Positions 25,731 to 36,606 of a DNA stretch of 64,000 bases are shown piece by piece. The stretch is taken from contig JAGGNK010006448.1 of the NCBI GenBank assembly GCA_017590115.1, positions 12,153,049 through 12,217,048 on the forward strand. Reading direction: 5' to 3'. The notes under the pieces are model-generated. The model worked only from the letters and a program-made list of their open reading frames with translations, was not told where the DNA came from and ran no database searches. A program made the position numbers and the translations under genes. Position 1 is the first letter of the stretch. The number at the start of each line of letters is the position of its first letter. This DNA is from Montifringilla adamsi. Taxonomy: Eukaryota > Chordata > Aves > Passeriformes > Passeridae.

Positions 25731-27505
25731 AGAATCACAGAATCAATTAAAGGTTTTAAAAGACCTACAAGATCATCAAGACCAACTTTTGGTTGAATCC
25801 ACCTTGTCAACTAAACCATAGCACTAAGTGCCATGTCCAGTTATTTCTTGAACACTTCCAGGGATGGTAACTCCACCATCTGCCTGGGCAGACCATTTCA
25901 ATGCTTGACAACCCTTTCAGTGAAGAAAATCTACCTGATGTCCAACCTGAACCTGTCCAACCTGGCACAAGCTGAGGCCATATCCTCTTGTTCCGTCACT
26001 TGCTGCCTGGGAGAACAGACCGACCCCCACCTGCTTACACTCTCCTTTTGGGCAGTTGTAGAGAAGGGACCAGGTCTCTCCTGAGCCTCCTTTTTTCCAG
26101 GCTAAACACCCCCAGCCCCCTCAGCTGCTCCTCACAGGACTCGTGCTCCAGAGCCTTCCCCAGTTCCACTGCCCTTCTCTGGACTCACTCCATCACCTCA
26201 ATGTCCTTCCTGTAGTGAGGGGCCCAGAACCAGACACAGAGCTCGAGGTGTGGCCTCACCAATGCTGAGTACAGGGGGACAACCACTGCCCTAGGTCTGC
26301 TGGCCACATGAGGTTTGATACAAACCAGGATGACATTTGCCTTCTTGAGCACATGCTGGCTCATGTGTGTTGTTGATCAGCACACCCAGCTCCTTTTCCA
26401 CCTGGCAGCCACCCAGCTCCTTTTCCTCCTTTTCCAGCCACTTTGTCCCAGCGTGTAACACTGTATGGGGTTGCTGTGACCCAAGTACAGGACCCAGCAC
26501 TTCACCCTATTGAACCTCACACCTCTGACCTCTGCCCATCAATTTAGTCCATCCAGATCTCTCTGCAGAGTCTTCCTACCCTCCCACACACAGGCATTCC
26601 TGCATGACCTGGTGTCATCTGCAAACTCACTGAGGATACATTCCGTCCCCTCACCTATTTCATCAATAAAGATATTAAGTATCTTTACTGGCCCAATACT
26701 GAGCCCTGATAAACTCTACTGGTGACCACTTGCCAGATGGATCTGACTCCATTCACCACCACTCTCAGGCCTGGCCATCTAGTTCTTAACCCAGCAAAGA
26801 GTGCACCTGTCCAAGCTGTCAGCTTTTCCAGGAAAATGCTGCGGGAGACAGTACCAAGGGCTTTACTGTAGTCCAAGTAGGCAGTGTCCACAGCCTTTCC
26901 CTCATCCACGAGGTGGGTCACCTGGTCATAAAAGGAGACGAGGCTGGTGAAGCACGACCTGCCTTTCCTCAACCCATGCTGGCTGGGCCTGATGCCCTGG
27001 CTGTGCTGTGCATGCCATGTGATCACACTCCAGGTGATCTGTTCCATAACCTTCCCAGGCACTGAGGTCAGGCTGATTGGCCTATAGTTCCCCAGATCCT
27101 CCTTCTGACATTTTTTTTATCCAGGCATCACACTGCCAGCCCCCAGACACCTGGGACAGCCTCAGTTAACCAGGACTGGTGATCAGTGGTTGAGAGTGGC
27201 TTGGTGAGCTCTGCCAGCAGCTCCCTCAGTACCCTCGGATGGATCCCGTCAGCCCCACGGAGCTGTGAGAGTCTCAGTGGCACAGCAGGTCACAAACTGC
27301 TTCCTCCTGCACTGCAGGGGCTCTGTTCTGCTCCCTGCCCCTGGCTACCAGCTCAAGGGCTGGTTGTCCTGAGGAAAACCAGTCCTTCTGTTAAAGACTA
27401 AGCAAAGAAGGTATTAAGTACCTCAGCCTTTTCCCCAGCCTTGGTTACAATGTTCCCCTCAGCATCCAATAAAGGATGGAGATTTTCCCTGACACAATTA
27501 GAATG
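25731..27505 (-). mobile_element. CR1 LINE, 1.8 kb, minus strand, with decayed reverse transcriptase
   Basis: The plus strand opens with AGAATCACAGAATCAATTAA (the reversed 3' tail) and runs through the CR1 3' region into ORF2. The minus-strand frame at 26685-27062 (125 codons) is the palm part of the reverse transcriptase: it has GIRPSQHGLRKGRSC, YLDYSKALGTVS (normally an FSKAFDTVS-type motif) and a QGSVLG end. Stops, frameshifts and the changed Asp-containing motif show it is dead. Truncated on its 5' side near 27505. Confidence 0.85.
26685..27062 (-). pseudogene. CR1 reverse-transcriptase fragment (pseudogene)
   Basis: A 125-codon remnant of LINE ORF2 inside the CR1 element. Motif order fits the fingers-to-palm region of non-LTR reverse transcriptases. 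The catalytic YADD-type motif is not present, being outside the open stretch, and one palm motif is altered. Not functional. Confidence 0.75.
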
Positions 27506-27562
27506 CACTTCTTCCCCAATGCCATACATGACATAAAAACATATTGTTCAGATTTTGATATA

Positions 27563-28290
27563 GAATCATAGAATGTTAAGGGGTTCAAATAGACTTTCAA
27601 GATCACCTAATCCCAGCCTCCCCTGCCACGGGCAGGCACACCTCCCACTAGACCAGGCTTCTCAAGGCCTAATTCAGCCTAGCATTGAATATCCCAAGGG
27701 TTGGGGCATTCAAAACCTCCCTGGGCAGCCTGTTCCAGCATCTCACTATCCTCACAGTAAAAAAATTCTTTCTAATATCTAACCTAAATTTCCCCTCCTT
27801 CAATCTGCAGCCACTACTCCTTGTCCTATCAGTACAGTTCCTGACAAAGAGTTCCTCTTGTGCTTCCCTGCAGGCCCCCTTCCGATACTGGAGGGCTGCA
27901 ATGAGGTCTCCACTCAACCTTCTCTTCTCCAGGCTGAACAGCTCCAACTTCCTCAGCCTGTCTTCAACAGGGGAGATGCTCCACCCCTCTTACCCACTTT
28001 GTGTCCCTTCTCTGGACTTGCTCCACCAGTTCCATGTCCTTCCTGTGTTGGTGGTACTGGAGCTGGTTGCAGTGCTCCAGGGGGAGACTCACAAGAGCAG
28101 AGCAGAGGGGGAGAATCACCTCCTTTGACCCACTGGCCATGCTGGATTTGATGCAGCCCAGGATTTAAGGATTTCATTGTCTCTCTGGTCTGTGGGCTCA
28201 CATTGCCAGTTTATGGTGAATTTTTCATCAACCACCAGCCGCAAATCTTTCTCTGCAGGGCTGCTCTCAATCACCTCTCCATCTTATCTT
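27563..28290 (-). repeat. Second CR1 LINE, minus strand, adjacent to the first
   Basis: Starts with a new reversed CR1 tail (TAGAATCATAGAATGTTAAG) only about 60 bp after the previous element ends, and continues through CTCCCTGGGCAGCCTGTTCC and TCTTTCTAATATCTAACC to about 28290. It is an independent insertion in the same orientation. The frames of 92-147 codons inside are repeat by-products. Confidence 0.85.
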
Positions 28291-31200
28291 TGGCATAGAA
28301 AAGAATCACAGGCTCCAAACAAATAAATTCGGTGAGAGCACAAAGAACAGAGATACCTGAATTACAGATAGCTTATGTAAGATCTATTTGATGAAAGACA
28401 GCTAGAGAAATGTAATGTTAGAAAGCTGGAAGACACAAAAAGAAAAACAAAGGACTTCCTAGACTTCTAAGATAAGTTTGGTATTCAGGGCAATTAAAAC
28501 TAAATTAAACTAGATTAAACTGAAACTCTTTGGAGCTCAATATATCTTGCAGACTGTTCTCAGTCTCCATCCCTATTTTAAAAAAATCAAATCTTCTTTT
28601 AATTAAACAATTTGACCTTCATTCTTCTTAGGGAACAACTTTCAGTTTCTACAGGATAATGAAAAACAAGTGAGCAGAATCAATGCCACTTTGTACTCTA
28701 TGTCTAACAGACCCCAGGAGCTACAGTCAAGAATGCAATTTAATAGCTGGAAAATGGCACAATTATTTGAGATGAGAGAAATACGTAACTTATAAATAAG
28801 AAGGTGAATAAAGCATGAGATAAACTCAGCTGGTACCCCAACTACTGCTTAAATTTTTAAATTTTATTGAACTCTACAGCCTGGACTAAAACTTGCCGTG
28901 TTTGTATCAAACAACTGCTGATTTCAAGCAGAGCCATTAGGCATTTCCAAGAATGGAGCTAAAGGACAGTATTTTCATTTTCTCATGTCAAGAAATTTTT
29001 ACAAGCTTTTCTTTGAGATGTGCCTGGTTGAAAGGCCTTGAAATTTGAACTGAAGAATATTTTGATGACATAAAATGTCCCTGGAAAAAGTAACTTTAAG
29101 TTAGCACACTCAAAATATTGCTCAACCTTCAAAGAAAAAAAAAAAAATCACAGTTTATAAATGCTGAATAGAGAATTGTTATAAAATTTTCCAAGAACAT
29201 TTCAGCAAAATGCTGATTAAAGTGAGAATCCTGTGGGCCACTGTTGAGCTGGGTTTTTATTCTGCAGGACCACATCTGAGCAGGCTTCGCCCAGATTAAC
29301 AGCTGGAAACAATTTGTAATACCTGAGAAATACAGAAAGACATCAAATACTCACTGGAAAGCCAGGCCTGAGGGAAGACCATGCATTTGCAAAATTCTGT
29401 CTTAATCCTATACAATGTTTTTATTACCTTTTTTTAAATAATATTTAAATTTGTGAAATTTAAAGTTTTAAAAGTATTTAAATTTACAAAGCTAAGCATT
29501 TAGAATTTGGAAAATACATATGTTTCCTGTGGAAAGACTTTTTTTTTTAAATCTTTTTCCATTTCTGCAATTACTTATGTGACCTCATATGATCAGGGAA
29601 GTTCAAGGAAAATTTGCCAAAAACATAGCCAAAGGATTTTTTTCCCCCTTAAATTATCCCATTTGTAAAGATATGTAATACTTCATATAACTCTCAACAG
29701 TGTAATTTGTGTTTGTATAATCTATCATGGTAATTGCTGATTATCGCTTCTAGCTTTTCCTTTTAAATGTATCCTCCCAGACTCCAAATTCTAGGTTAGA
29801 GCCTTTCCTGTGATAAGCACATTCAGTTTTCATCAAAGGGGATGGAAATGCCACATGCACAACTTGTAATCTGCACTTGTGCTTGCTACTTTGCTCTGAT
29901 CACAAGAGGTGATGTTTGCATAGCAATGAGCATCTCCCCATGCTGCAAAGCCATGCTTCTCTTGAGCAACCCTAAACTACATTGGTGGTTTTGCCACACT
30001 GTTTTTTTACTAGATCAAACCTAATTTTCTTCCTGTCTTGTCTCCATAAGTCCTTCCTTTTACTTACCAAAGATTATGACTGACTGAATTTAATGTCTTT
30101 TTTTTTTTCCCATATGGATTATTTAACAGTTCCTTTACAATGAGTCACATTTTCATGTTTTTCTTAGTCTCTTATTAAAACTGTCCCTATTCAATTTGCA
30201 ACTGACCTTTTCTTTAATCTAAAGATCTGAAGGTGTTCTTTCAGAAGTGTGTTGAAACAGGTTAACAGTAGCTAAGCTGTTATAAAGGTGTCACAAATGC
30301 AGGATATTATATGCAAAATTTTAGCAAGTGATTTATGAGTTAAACCATAGAATAAATGAAATTTGACATTCAACTCATGTTTGGGTACATCAGCCTTTGT
30401 AATTTGGAAATGCACTTCATTATAATTATGTGCTTCCAGACTATGCTTCCTTCCAATGGATTTGCCAATTATAAGCCAACTGATATGCCAAATTGACGCT
30501 CTGTCTAATGCACAAACAATTGAAAATTTGATTCCTGCTGAAAGGGCTATTTTTCTAGCAATATAGCAAAATGAATTGTTGAATTGTGACTATTTGGCCA
30601 TCTCTTTTCTCCCATACATATGAAAGCTGGAAGGAAAAAAGGAAGTTATGCAACATTAAGGCAGAATCAATTCCAAAGGGAGCAGGCTCCTTGAATTCTG
30701 ACAAGATGAACTAGATATAGCAGTATCGCATTTCCATAGTGGTTTCCATGTTTTTACATTATTTCTGAATATCTGATGAAATGTCAAACCAGTTGAGAGC
30801 AAAGAGGCTTTTACCATCTTAATACAGCAGGCAGCTTTCAATTTTTTTTCAGTAGGAACAGCAACATTTTTTGTGGGAGCTCAGCAGGTATTCCACAGCA
30901 TCTTGTTCATTGCTTCAGAGAAAATATGACTTTACTATCATTGTGTGTGCCCATAAAACATGCTATATAATAAAAAATGTTATTGAGTAACTAATAGAAA
31001 GTTCTGAAAATGGTTAAGAATCTATTTCCTCACACCTTGGCAACAAGCTTGGAGCAGAGGGATTTGCCAGAGAAGTAAATATGTAACCAGACCTGCCAAC
31101 ATTCACTCATTCAAACTACACTCTTTCATACTAAATTCATTTTAATGTTATCAAGTTTTTCCCTTTAGGGATAAAGAACATTTACCATGAATGCTATGAG

Positions 31201-31554
31201 ACATTGACAAAAATGTCACTGCTATTTATTCCCTGCAGACACTGAATTTGTGAGTGAGGAAATGGTATTTCACCTAATAGCCCACACAGTGGCAATGTAC
31301 TCATTCTGGAGTAATTCTGTTCATATCTTGCTTTTAAAGGCAATACTCAGTTTCCATCTCAAGAAAAGCATCCTCCATAGACCTGCATCTGAAACACTGA
31401 CAGGATCATTCATGTATTTTCCTGTTCCTTTCCAGACAAGCACAGGGAAGCTCAGAAAGCTTCTCTAATCTGCTCAAAGCCTATGTTCAGATTGCCTTGT
31501 CAGATGGATGCTTTTGACAAACTGCCTTAATAAAAGCAACAATACCACTGAAGC
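28291..31554. other. Intergenic, nothing recognised
   Basis: Strongly AT-rich, including TTTAAAT-rich DNA at 29420-29500. No gene, RNA or repeat is supported. Confidence 0.55.
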
Positions 31555-31627
31555 CATCTACAAATCTTCAGTAATAATTGAGTTCTATAACATTGAATTC
31601 TATTCTAAAAAAGAAAAAACTGTATGA

Positions 31628-31629
<2 letters not shown>
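31555..31629 (+). repeat. Copy 1 of a diverged 75-80 bp duplication
   Basis: It reads CATCTACAAATCTTCAGTAA, continues through TTCTATAACATTGAATTCTA and ends CTGTATGAAT. It matches 33170-33251 with a few substitutions and a shorter ATTCT run. A T31 tract (31632-31662) follows immediately in this copy only. Confidence 0.8.

Positions 31630-31631
<2 letters not shown>

Positions 31632-31662
<31 letters not shown>
31632..31662 (+). repeat. Poly-T tract (31 bp)
   Basis: An uninterrupted run of 31 T directly after the duplicated segment; the length is likely unreliable. The following 31663-33169 is intergenic DNA in which I recognise nothing. Confidence 0.85.
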
Positions 31663-31663
<1 letters not shown>

Positions 31664-33169
31664 GTACAAGCTAATTCCCTGTGTCTTTGTATTAGTATGT
31701 ATGAGAGCACTAACATCTCCCCCTACCACTTCTTGCTGTTATCCATTTTTTTCAATTCAAACCCCACAGGTTTTGCACTCTTCTCAGCCTCTGTGTTATC
31801 AATACATCAAATAATGCAGTTGTATGAACACTGGGTTTTTAAGTGCCAGAAAGTTGCCTCCTAAATTAACAAAATCACAGTAATTGTCTGGAACTCAAAG
31901 GCCTACATTCATCATGCATGTAAACTACTATTTTTTAAAGTGTATGTGCAGCTTTGTGAAGCTTGGCAGGTTGTAGAACTTAGCATTGCTCAGGCTGCTC
32001 AGCAAATTATCTGCCTTGTCTCGTGACACAGCAGGCACGGCCTCAGCGCAGTATTATCTGTAATCCACAAAAAAGCCTTGTCTCCTACTTCTTCCACTGT
32101 ATCACTCCTTGGTAAAACGACCTGGGACAGAGCCCTGTTCAAGAAGTCACTTATCTCCACAGGTTATTCCAGCCCTTTACACTTCATTAATTCTGCACTG
32201 TCTCTCTGTCGCTCTGCATTCAAGAGCGAACTTTTTAACAGGTATAGTTGCTCAGAAAATACTCCTAGACAAATATACAAGTCGCTCTGCATTCTGCTTT
32301 CTGGAGTAGAAAAATTTCATGTCAGTTCCTCAGTCTGATGTCCTCCAAGGGATATCTGACTTCAGTGAGTAGACCTGGGAGGAAGGAAGAATGGGATGCC
32401 TCTTTGCAGTTCTACAGGATGTTCAAAGCTTCTTCACAACAAAAGCTTTTCAAGCCTGCAGTGTGTAGGACCTACAGAATAAGCTGCATGTGAAGATTTC
32501 CTGCCTTGTAATTAAGATTATTAACCATTTCAATGGTTTCAGAAAGTTCCCACCCAAGAATTCTGGATCTCATTAGTGGTTGATGGCTATTCTCCTGACT
32601 CCCAGCATGCTCCCCAGTCTAGTAGACCCCTCAGCTTGTGGCTAGACACTGTTGTATCACCTCCCAGCTCTGCCTTACCAACACAGAGAACCAGTAAGAA
32701 AACACAGGTCAGGCTTTCTTGGAGTAGAACTGAAAGAGCAGCATCTCTCTCAGCATCCTTTATAGTTACAGGGATCCCATCCCCTGCTTTAGGCACGGGA
32801 ACTGATCTATGCCCTTTTTGAGCTCTGAGTACACAAAACAGATGAACAGACAAACAAAAAAAAATTTGTGAAAACTGTAGTCCACTACTGATAGTCATTA
32901 GTGATAGGATTGTAGTTCTTTGCCTCACCCCACATGTTGGCCAGAGGAATTTTCAGACACTGCCTGCTCTTTGCAGAGAGCTTGCTCTGCCAAGATAACT
33001 TCAAACAGCCCCCGCTAGAGCATAGCTTCCCACTGACATCAGCTTACTCTGTTCTCTTGACTTTCGCTGGAAATCTGCCCTCATGCACTTTCTAACACTT
33101 CTCTGGCCTCTGAGACTATCATGGTTGCACTTTTTTGTGATCTGTAGAGTATATGGAATCCATATGGAC

Positions 33170-33251
33170 CATCAACAAATCTTCAGTAATAATTGACTTC
33201 TATAACATTGAATGCTATTCTATTCTATTCTAAAAAAGAAACTGTATGAAT
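33170..33251 (+). repeat. Copy 2 of the 75-80 bp duplication, with (ATTCT)n expansion
   Basis: Same segment as 31555-31629 and in the same orientation, 1.6 kb away. Here CTATT is repeated three times where copy 1 has one unit. Confidence 0.8.
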
Positions 33252-33782
33252 TTAAGCTTATGGTAGATCTCCTCATATGACAGAGCTGACCTGTTATGGT
33301 GCTTTGCAAATACATTTGAATTTATTTTGCTGTATGTTCTTTTCTGTATCTTTCTTTACCTTCATCTCATTCTTTGCTTCTGAATGTTGAAACACAGACA
33401 TGTCAAACCCTTCACCTGTAAGTCAGCATCAGAAAGTATTTTACAAGAATCTGAGATGCCTTTCCTATTTTGTTTGTCATTTCACATCTCCTAATACTCT
33501 GTAAGAAACATTATAGCATTCCTCAGGTATAATAAATAGTTTTCTAGCTCTCCCTCTCTTTATAATCCATTTGTGTGCAGAGTTGTGAGGTTTAATAAAT
33601 ACTAAACTAAAGCTTCTGCTTTTTGAAGACTTGAATTTTCAATTTCAGAGTCTGTCCAAATTTTAAAACATCAATAAAATTTCATTGGATAAACTACAGT
33701 TCAACACACATCTTGGGCCTTAAGTGTTTAGAAGAGGTCAAGGTAATTCTTCTGATTTCTGCTATCATACTTTCTCCTGTCC

Positions 33783-34054
33783 TTTTTTTTTTTTTTTTTT
33801 TTTTTTTTGGTTGTTGTAGTTGTTGTTGTTGTTTTTTAAACAGAGTGCAGGAATCAGGCAATATCCAGCAATACCAACATTGCCGCTGGCTGTTTTGTGG
33901 CTGTTTCTATTTGAGCTCTCCTCAGGTGCTTGTTCAAACCCTCTTTAGTGCTGATACCTGCTTCTTTGGCATAGTTTCTGGCTGCTTCCCATGCTTCAAA
34001 CTTGTCCTGAGTGAGAATGAGCACCTGATGTGGCAGACTCTGATCATACTGCAT
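33783..34054 (-). other. Unrecognised 66-codon frame followed by a poly-A-like tail
   Basis: On the minus strand a frame (34054-33854) beginning MQYDQSLPHQVLILTQDKFE is rich in charged residues with ordinary-protein composition. It ends 16 bp before an AAAAAACAACAAC repeat and A26 (plus-strand T26 at 33783-33808). This looks like a retroposed or retrotransposon-derived piece with a tail. An in-frame TAG lies upstream. I do not recognise the family, and no flanking target duplication was found. Confidence 0.3.
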
Positions 34055-35020
34055 TAGTGATAACTTTGTTTGCTTGGGACTCTCTCCAATATATTCACTG
34101 CTTTTTACCTAGGTGAAGTTTTTAATCTGCCTTCCCCAAACTGTGAGGATTTGAGGTGGAACATCATTAATCCTCTAAGTTTACCAGCAGGTTCTTCTGA
34201 ACACAGTATAGATGCTCCCTTCTATGCTTTGAATATTAGGGTGAAATGTATTCAAATGTATTCCTAGAGTACTACACTACTAAATTTATTGAGCATTACA
34301 CACACAAAACCAGAAACAGACACACATGCACACTCTCACTTGGCTTGCTCTAATCAACTGCATCAGGTTGTTCCTGCCCTTCCTGCCTTCCCCTTCCAAG
34401 GGAGCTCTACTGGAATCTGATGTTCATCACTGGTACTCCAAAGATAATTTGACAACTGTTTTTCAGGTCTTAGGCAAATTTCATATGCCTTGCTGTTTCT
34501 CAAAGACAACTAGGCAGTTTTTACATAACAACCCACTCCCTGAATCTATAGATGCAAAAAACAGCAGGAGTAAGAAAACAATTTTCCATATCCTGCGGTT
34601 TACATTTTCTCCCCAACCCCCATCAGATATTGTATTCTTCAGGTAACAATCCTACTACAGCTTTTTGGTGAAATCACCACTAAGACAAGTCAAGATGAAA
34701 GCAAATACATTTATTTGTTTATGCATGGGAAGCAGACAGCAATGTTATAGAAGTTCATACAAACCAGTTTACAGGTGATAAAAAGGCAGGAAAACCATGC
34801 CTATTTCAAGAAGACATCCAAAAGGCCTTCCAGAATGTGTAACAAGCTGTACAAACCTAATCCACACAGCTGAGGTCTGAGGACATTTACAGGAGTGCAC
34901 TCCACACTAGAAAGCATGCTTGCTTTTATATTTCATCTTCACTTAAGGCCCTTCTGAATTTTCAGACAGCTTAAAATCATTCTCTAGCCCTGCCTGTAAC
35001 TCTTTCTTGATGCAGTTGTG
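34055..35020. other. Intergenic, nothing recognised
   Basis: Unique DNA between the tailed fragment and a microsatellite; no supported feature. Confidence 0.5.
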
Positions 35021-35024
35021 TCGT

Positions 35025-35087
35025 TTCCTTCCTTCCTTCCTTCCTTCCTTCCTTCCTTCCTTCCTTCCTTCCTCTCTCTCTCTCTCA
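35025..35087 (+). repeat. (TTCC)n microsatellite running into (TC)n
   Basis: About eleven TTCC units (GGAA on the minus strand) are followed by a TC repeat. GGAA microsatellites can bind ETS factors; here it lies about 1.5 kb upstream of the IPO5 start codon. Confidence 0.9.
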
Positions 35088-35185
35088 CTGGCTGACTCCT
35101 CCTGCTTTTAAGGCATTGGCATTCCCTGGGCACAGCCAAGGCACAGCAGAAGGAGGTACTTGACCCAGCCAGCCACTCCCACAGC

Positions 35186-35229
35186 TGCACCCCGAACAGC
35201 TGGCTGGTGCACCTCGAACAGCTGGCTGA
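35186..35229 (+). repeat. 22-bp direct repeat with CAGCTG cores
   Basis: Two adjacent units, TGCACCCCGAACAGCTGGCT and TGCACCTCGAACAGCTGGCT plus two bases each, differ at two positions. Each carries a CAGCTG E-box. Confidence 0.75.
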
Positions 35230-35344
35230 ACAGAGCCCTCCACCAATGAGCAGAGTAATGCTCAAAGCCTCGCACCATGCACATCACGGACCTGTGATAT
35301 CCCCTGAGATGACAGGGAATACTAATTCAGTTTTATTCAATCTA

Positions 35345-36130
35345 TTAAAACCTCAGTGGGTTGGAGAGATGGACACAGAAGAACCTTCTGAAGCTCAACG
35401 AGAGCAAACGCAAGATCCTGCAGCAGGGGAAGAATAAGCCCCAGGCTGGGGGCTGATCCTGCTGGGAAACAGCTCTACAAAGAAGGACCTGGCAGTGCTG
35501 CTCCATCGAGCCACCAGCACCCTTGTGGCCACGAAGGCCAATGGTATCCTGGGGTGCATTAGGAAGAACAATGCCAGCAAATCAGGGGAAGTTGTCCTGC
35601 CCCTCTGCTCAGCCCTGGTGAAGCCATATCTGGAGTGCTGTGTCCGGTGCTAGGCTCCTCAGTACAAGAGAAATATGGAGCTCCTGGAATGGTCCAGCAG
35701 AAGGGAATGAGAGGGGTGGAACAACTCTCTTACAAGGAAAGGCTGCGGGAGCTGGGCCTGCTTGGTCTCGAGAAGAGATGGCTGAGAGGGGACTTCAGCA
35801 ATGCCTATCAGTATCTGAAAGAAGGGTGCCACGGTGTTGGAGCCAGGCTCAGCTCGGTGGTGCTGAGCAATGAACAGGAGACAACGGGCAGAGACCGACG
35901 CACGGGAAGTTCCACCTGAACGTGAGGATGAACTTCACTGTGCGAGTGACTGAGCACTGGAGCAGACTGCCCAGAGAGGCTGTGGAGTATCCGTCACTGG
36001 AAATATTCAATAAATATCTCCACGCAATCCTGTGCCATGTGCTCCAGGACGACCCTGCCTGAGCAGAGAGCTCGGACTACGTATCACCGAGGTCACCGCC
36101 AACCTGACCCGTTCCGTGACTCACTGATTC
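35345..36130 (+). repeat. CR1 LINE 3' end abutting the IPO5 promoter, plus strand
   Basis: CR1 phrases run from GGTTGGAGAGATGGACACAG through GCCAATGGTATCCTGGGGTG and GAGCACTGGAGCAGACTGCC to a terminal segment CTCGGACTACGTATCACCGA and a GTTCCGTGACTCACTGATTC tail. It is less diverged than most copies in the window and unusually CpG-rich at its 3' end, merging with the CpG island. The frames inside are not genes. Confidence 0.8.
36117..36123 (+). promoter_or_regulatory. AP-1-like site TGACTCA inside the CR1 tail
   Basis: This is a perfect AP-1 heptamer. It lies where the adjoining CR1 element has its terminal short repeats (TTCCGTGACTCACTGATTC, a variant of the usual ATTCTGTGATTC repeat), so the site seems to have arisen by point changes in transposon sequence. 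Confidence 0.3.
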
Positions 36131-36151
36131 CCAGTGGCGGGACAGCAGCAC

Positions 36152-36158
36152 GACGTCA
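36152..36158 (+). promoter_or_regulatory. CRE-like site GACGTCA
   Basis: GACGTCA is seven of eight bases of the CREB/ATF palindrome, within the CpG island and 137 bp upstream of the first CCAAT box. A second half-site, ACGTCA, lies at 36457-36462. CRE and CCAAT elements often co-occur; function is inferred. Confidence 0.3.
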
Positions 36159-36288
36159 CCGGGCGCCCGCAGGCGACGCCCCGCGATCTCCCGCGCTTTC
36201 CGTCCCTCCCCTTCCCGGCCTGGCCCGGCCCCAGCTCCGCGTCCCGGAGCGACCCCTCCCTGCCCGCACCGCCCGACCGCGGCTCCGG

Positions 36289-36511
36289 CCAATCCCGCCG
36301 GGGCTGCCGGAGCCGCCCGCCAATCAGAGAGCTCCGCCGCCCCTGCCGTCCGCCCCCGGCGCGGCGGCGCACCAATGACACGCGAGGAGACAAACCCCCA
36401 TTGAGGGTCGGTTGAGCCGCCGCTCCCCGCTGCCCGCCTCGCCCCGAGCCGCCGGGACGTCAAAGGGAGGCAGGGCCAATCGGGGGCGAGGCTCTGTGCG
36501 CCGCGGCCAAT
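36289..36511 (+). promoter_or_regulatory. Array of five same-strand CCAAT boxes (NF-Y type)
   Basis: CCAAT occurs at 36289, 36320, 36372, 36476 and 36507, all on the plus strand. The second, CGCCAATCAG, and the fourth, GGCCAATCGG, fit the NF-Y consensus best. Spacings are 31, 52, 104 and 31 bp. The last box lies 65 bp before the pyrimidine run at 36572, the usual NF-Y distance from a start site. Binding is inferred; the motifs and distances are read directly. Confidence 0.6.
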
Positions 36512-36571
36512 GGGAGCGTGGCTGGCGTTGCGGCCCCGCCCCTCGTTCCCCCGCCGGCGGCGCGGCCGGCG

Positions 36572-36600
36572 CTCCCCCTTCCTCCCTCTCCTTCCCTCTC
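36572..36600 (+). promoter_or_regulatory. 29-nt pyrimidine run just before the start codon (possible TOP start or acceptor)
   Basis: Twenty-nine consecutive C/T bases are followed by GCAGCA and the ATG. Initiation within the run would give a 5' leader of 7-35 nt beginning with C and pyrimidines, as in terminal-oligopyrimidine mRNAs of the translation machinery. The run plus CAG would also serve as a 3' splice site if an upstream non-coding exon exists. Sequence alone does not decide between these. Confidence 0.4.
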
Positions 36601-36606
36601 GCAGCA

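Noticed and set aside
1..36000. Coding exons of the expected neighbour (RAP2A in other vertebrates)
   Set aside because: No small-GTPase motif (GXXXXGKS or NKXD type) was found in any frame, so the neighbour must lie outside the window.
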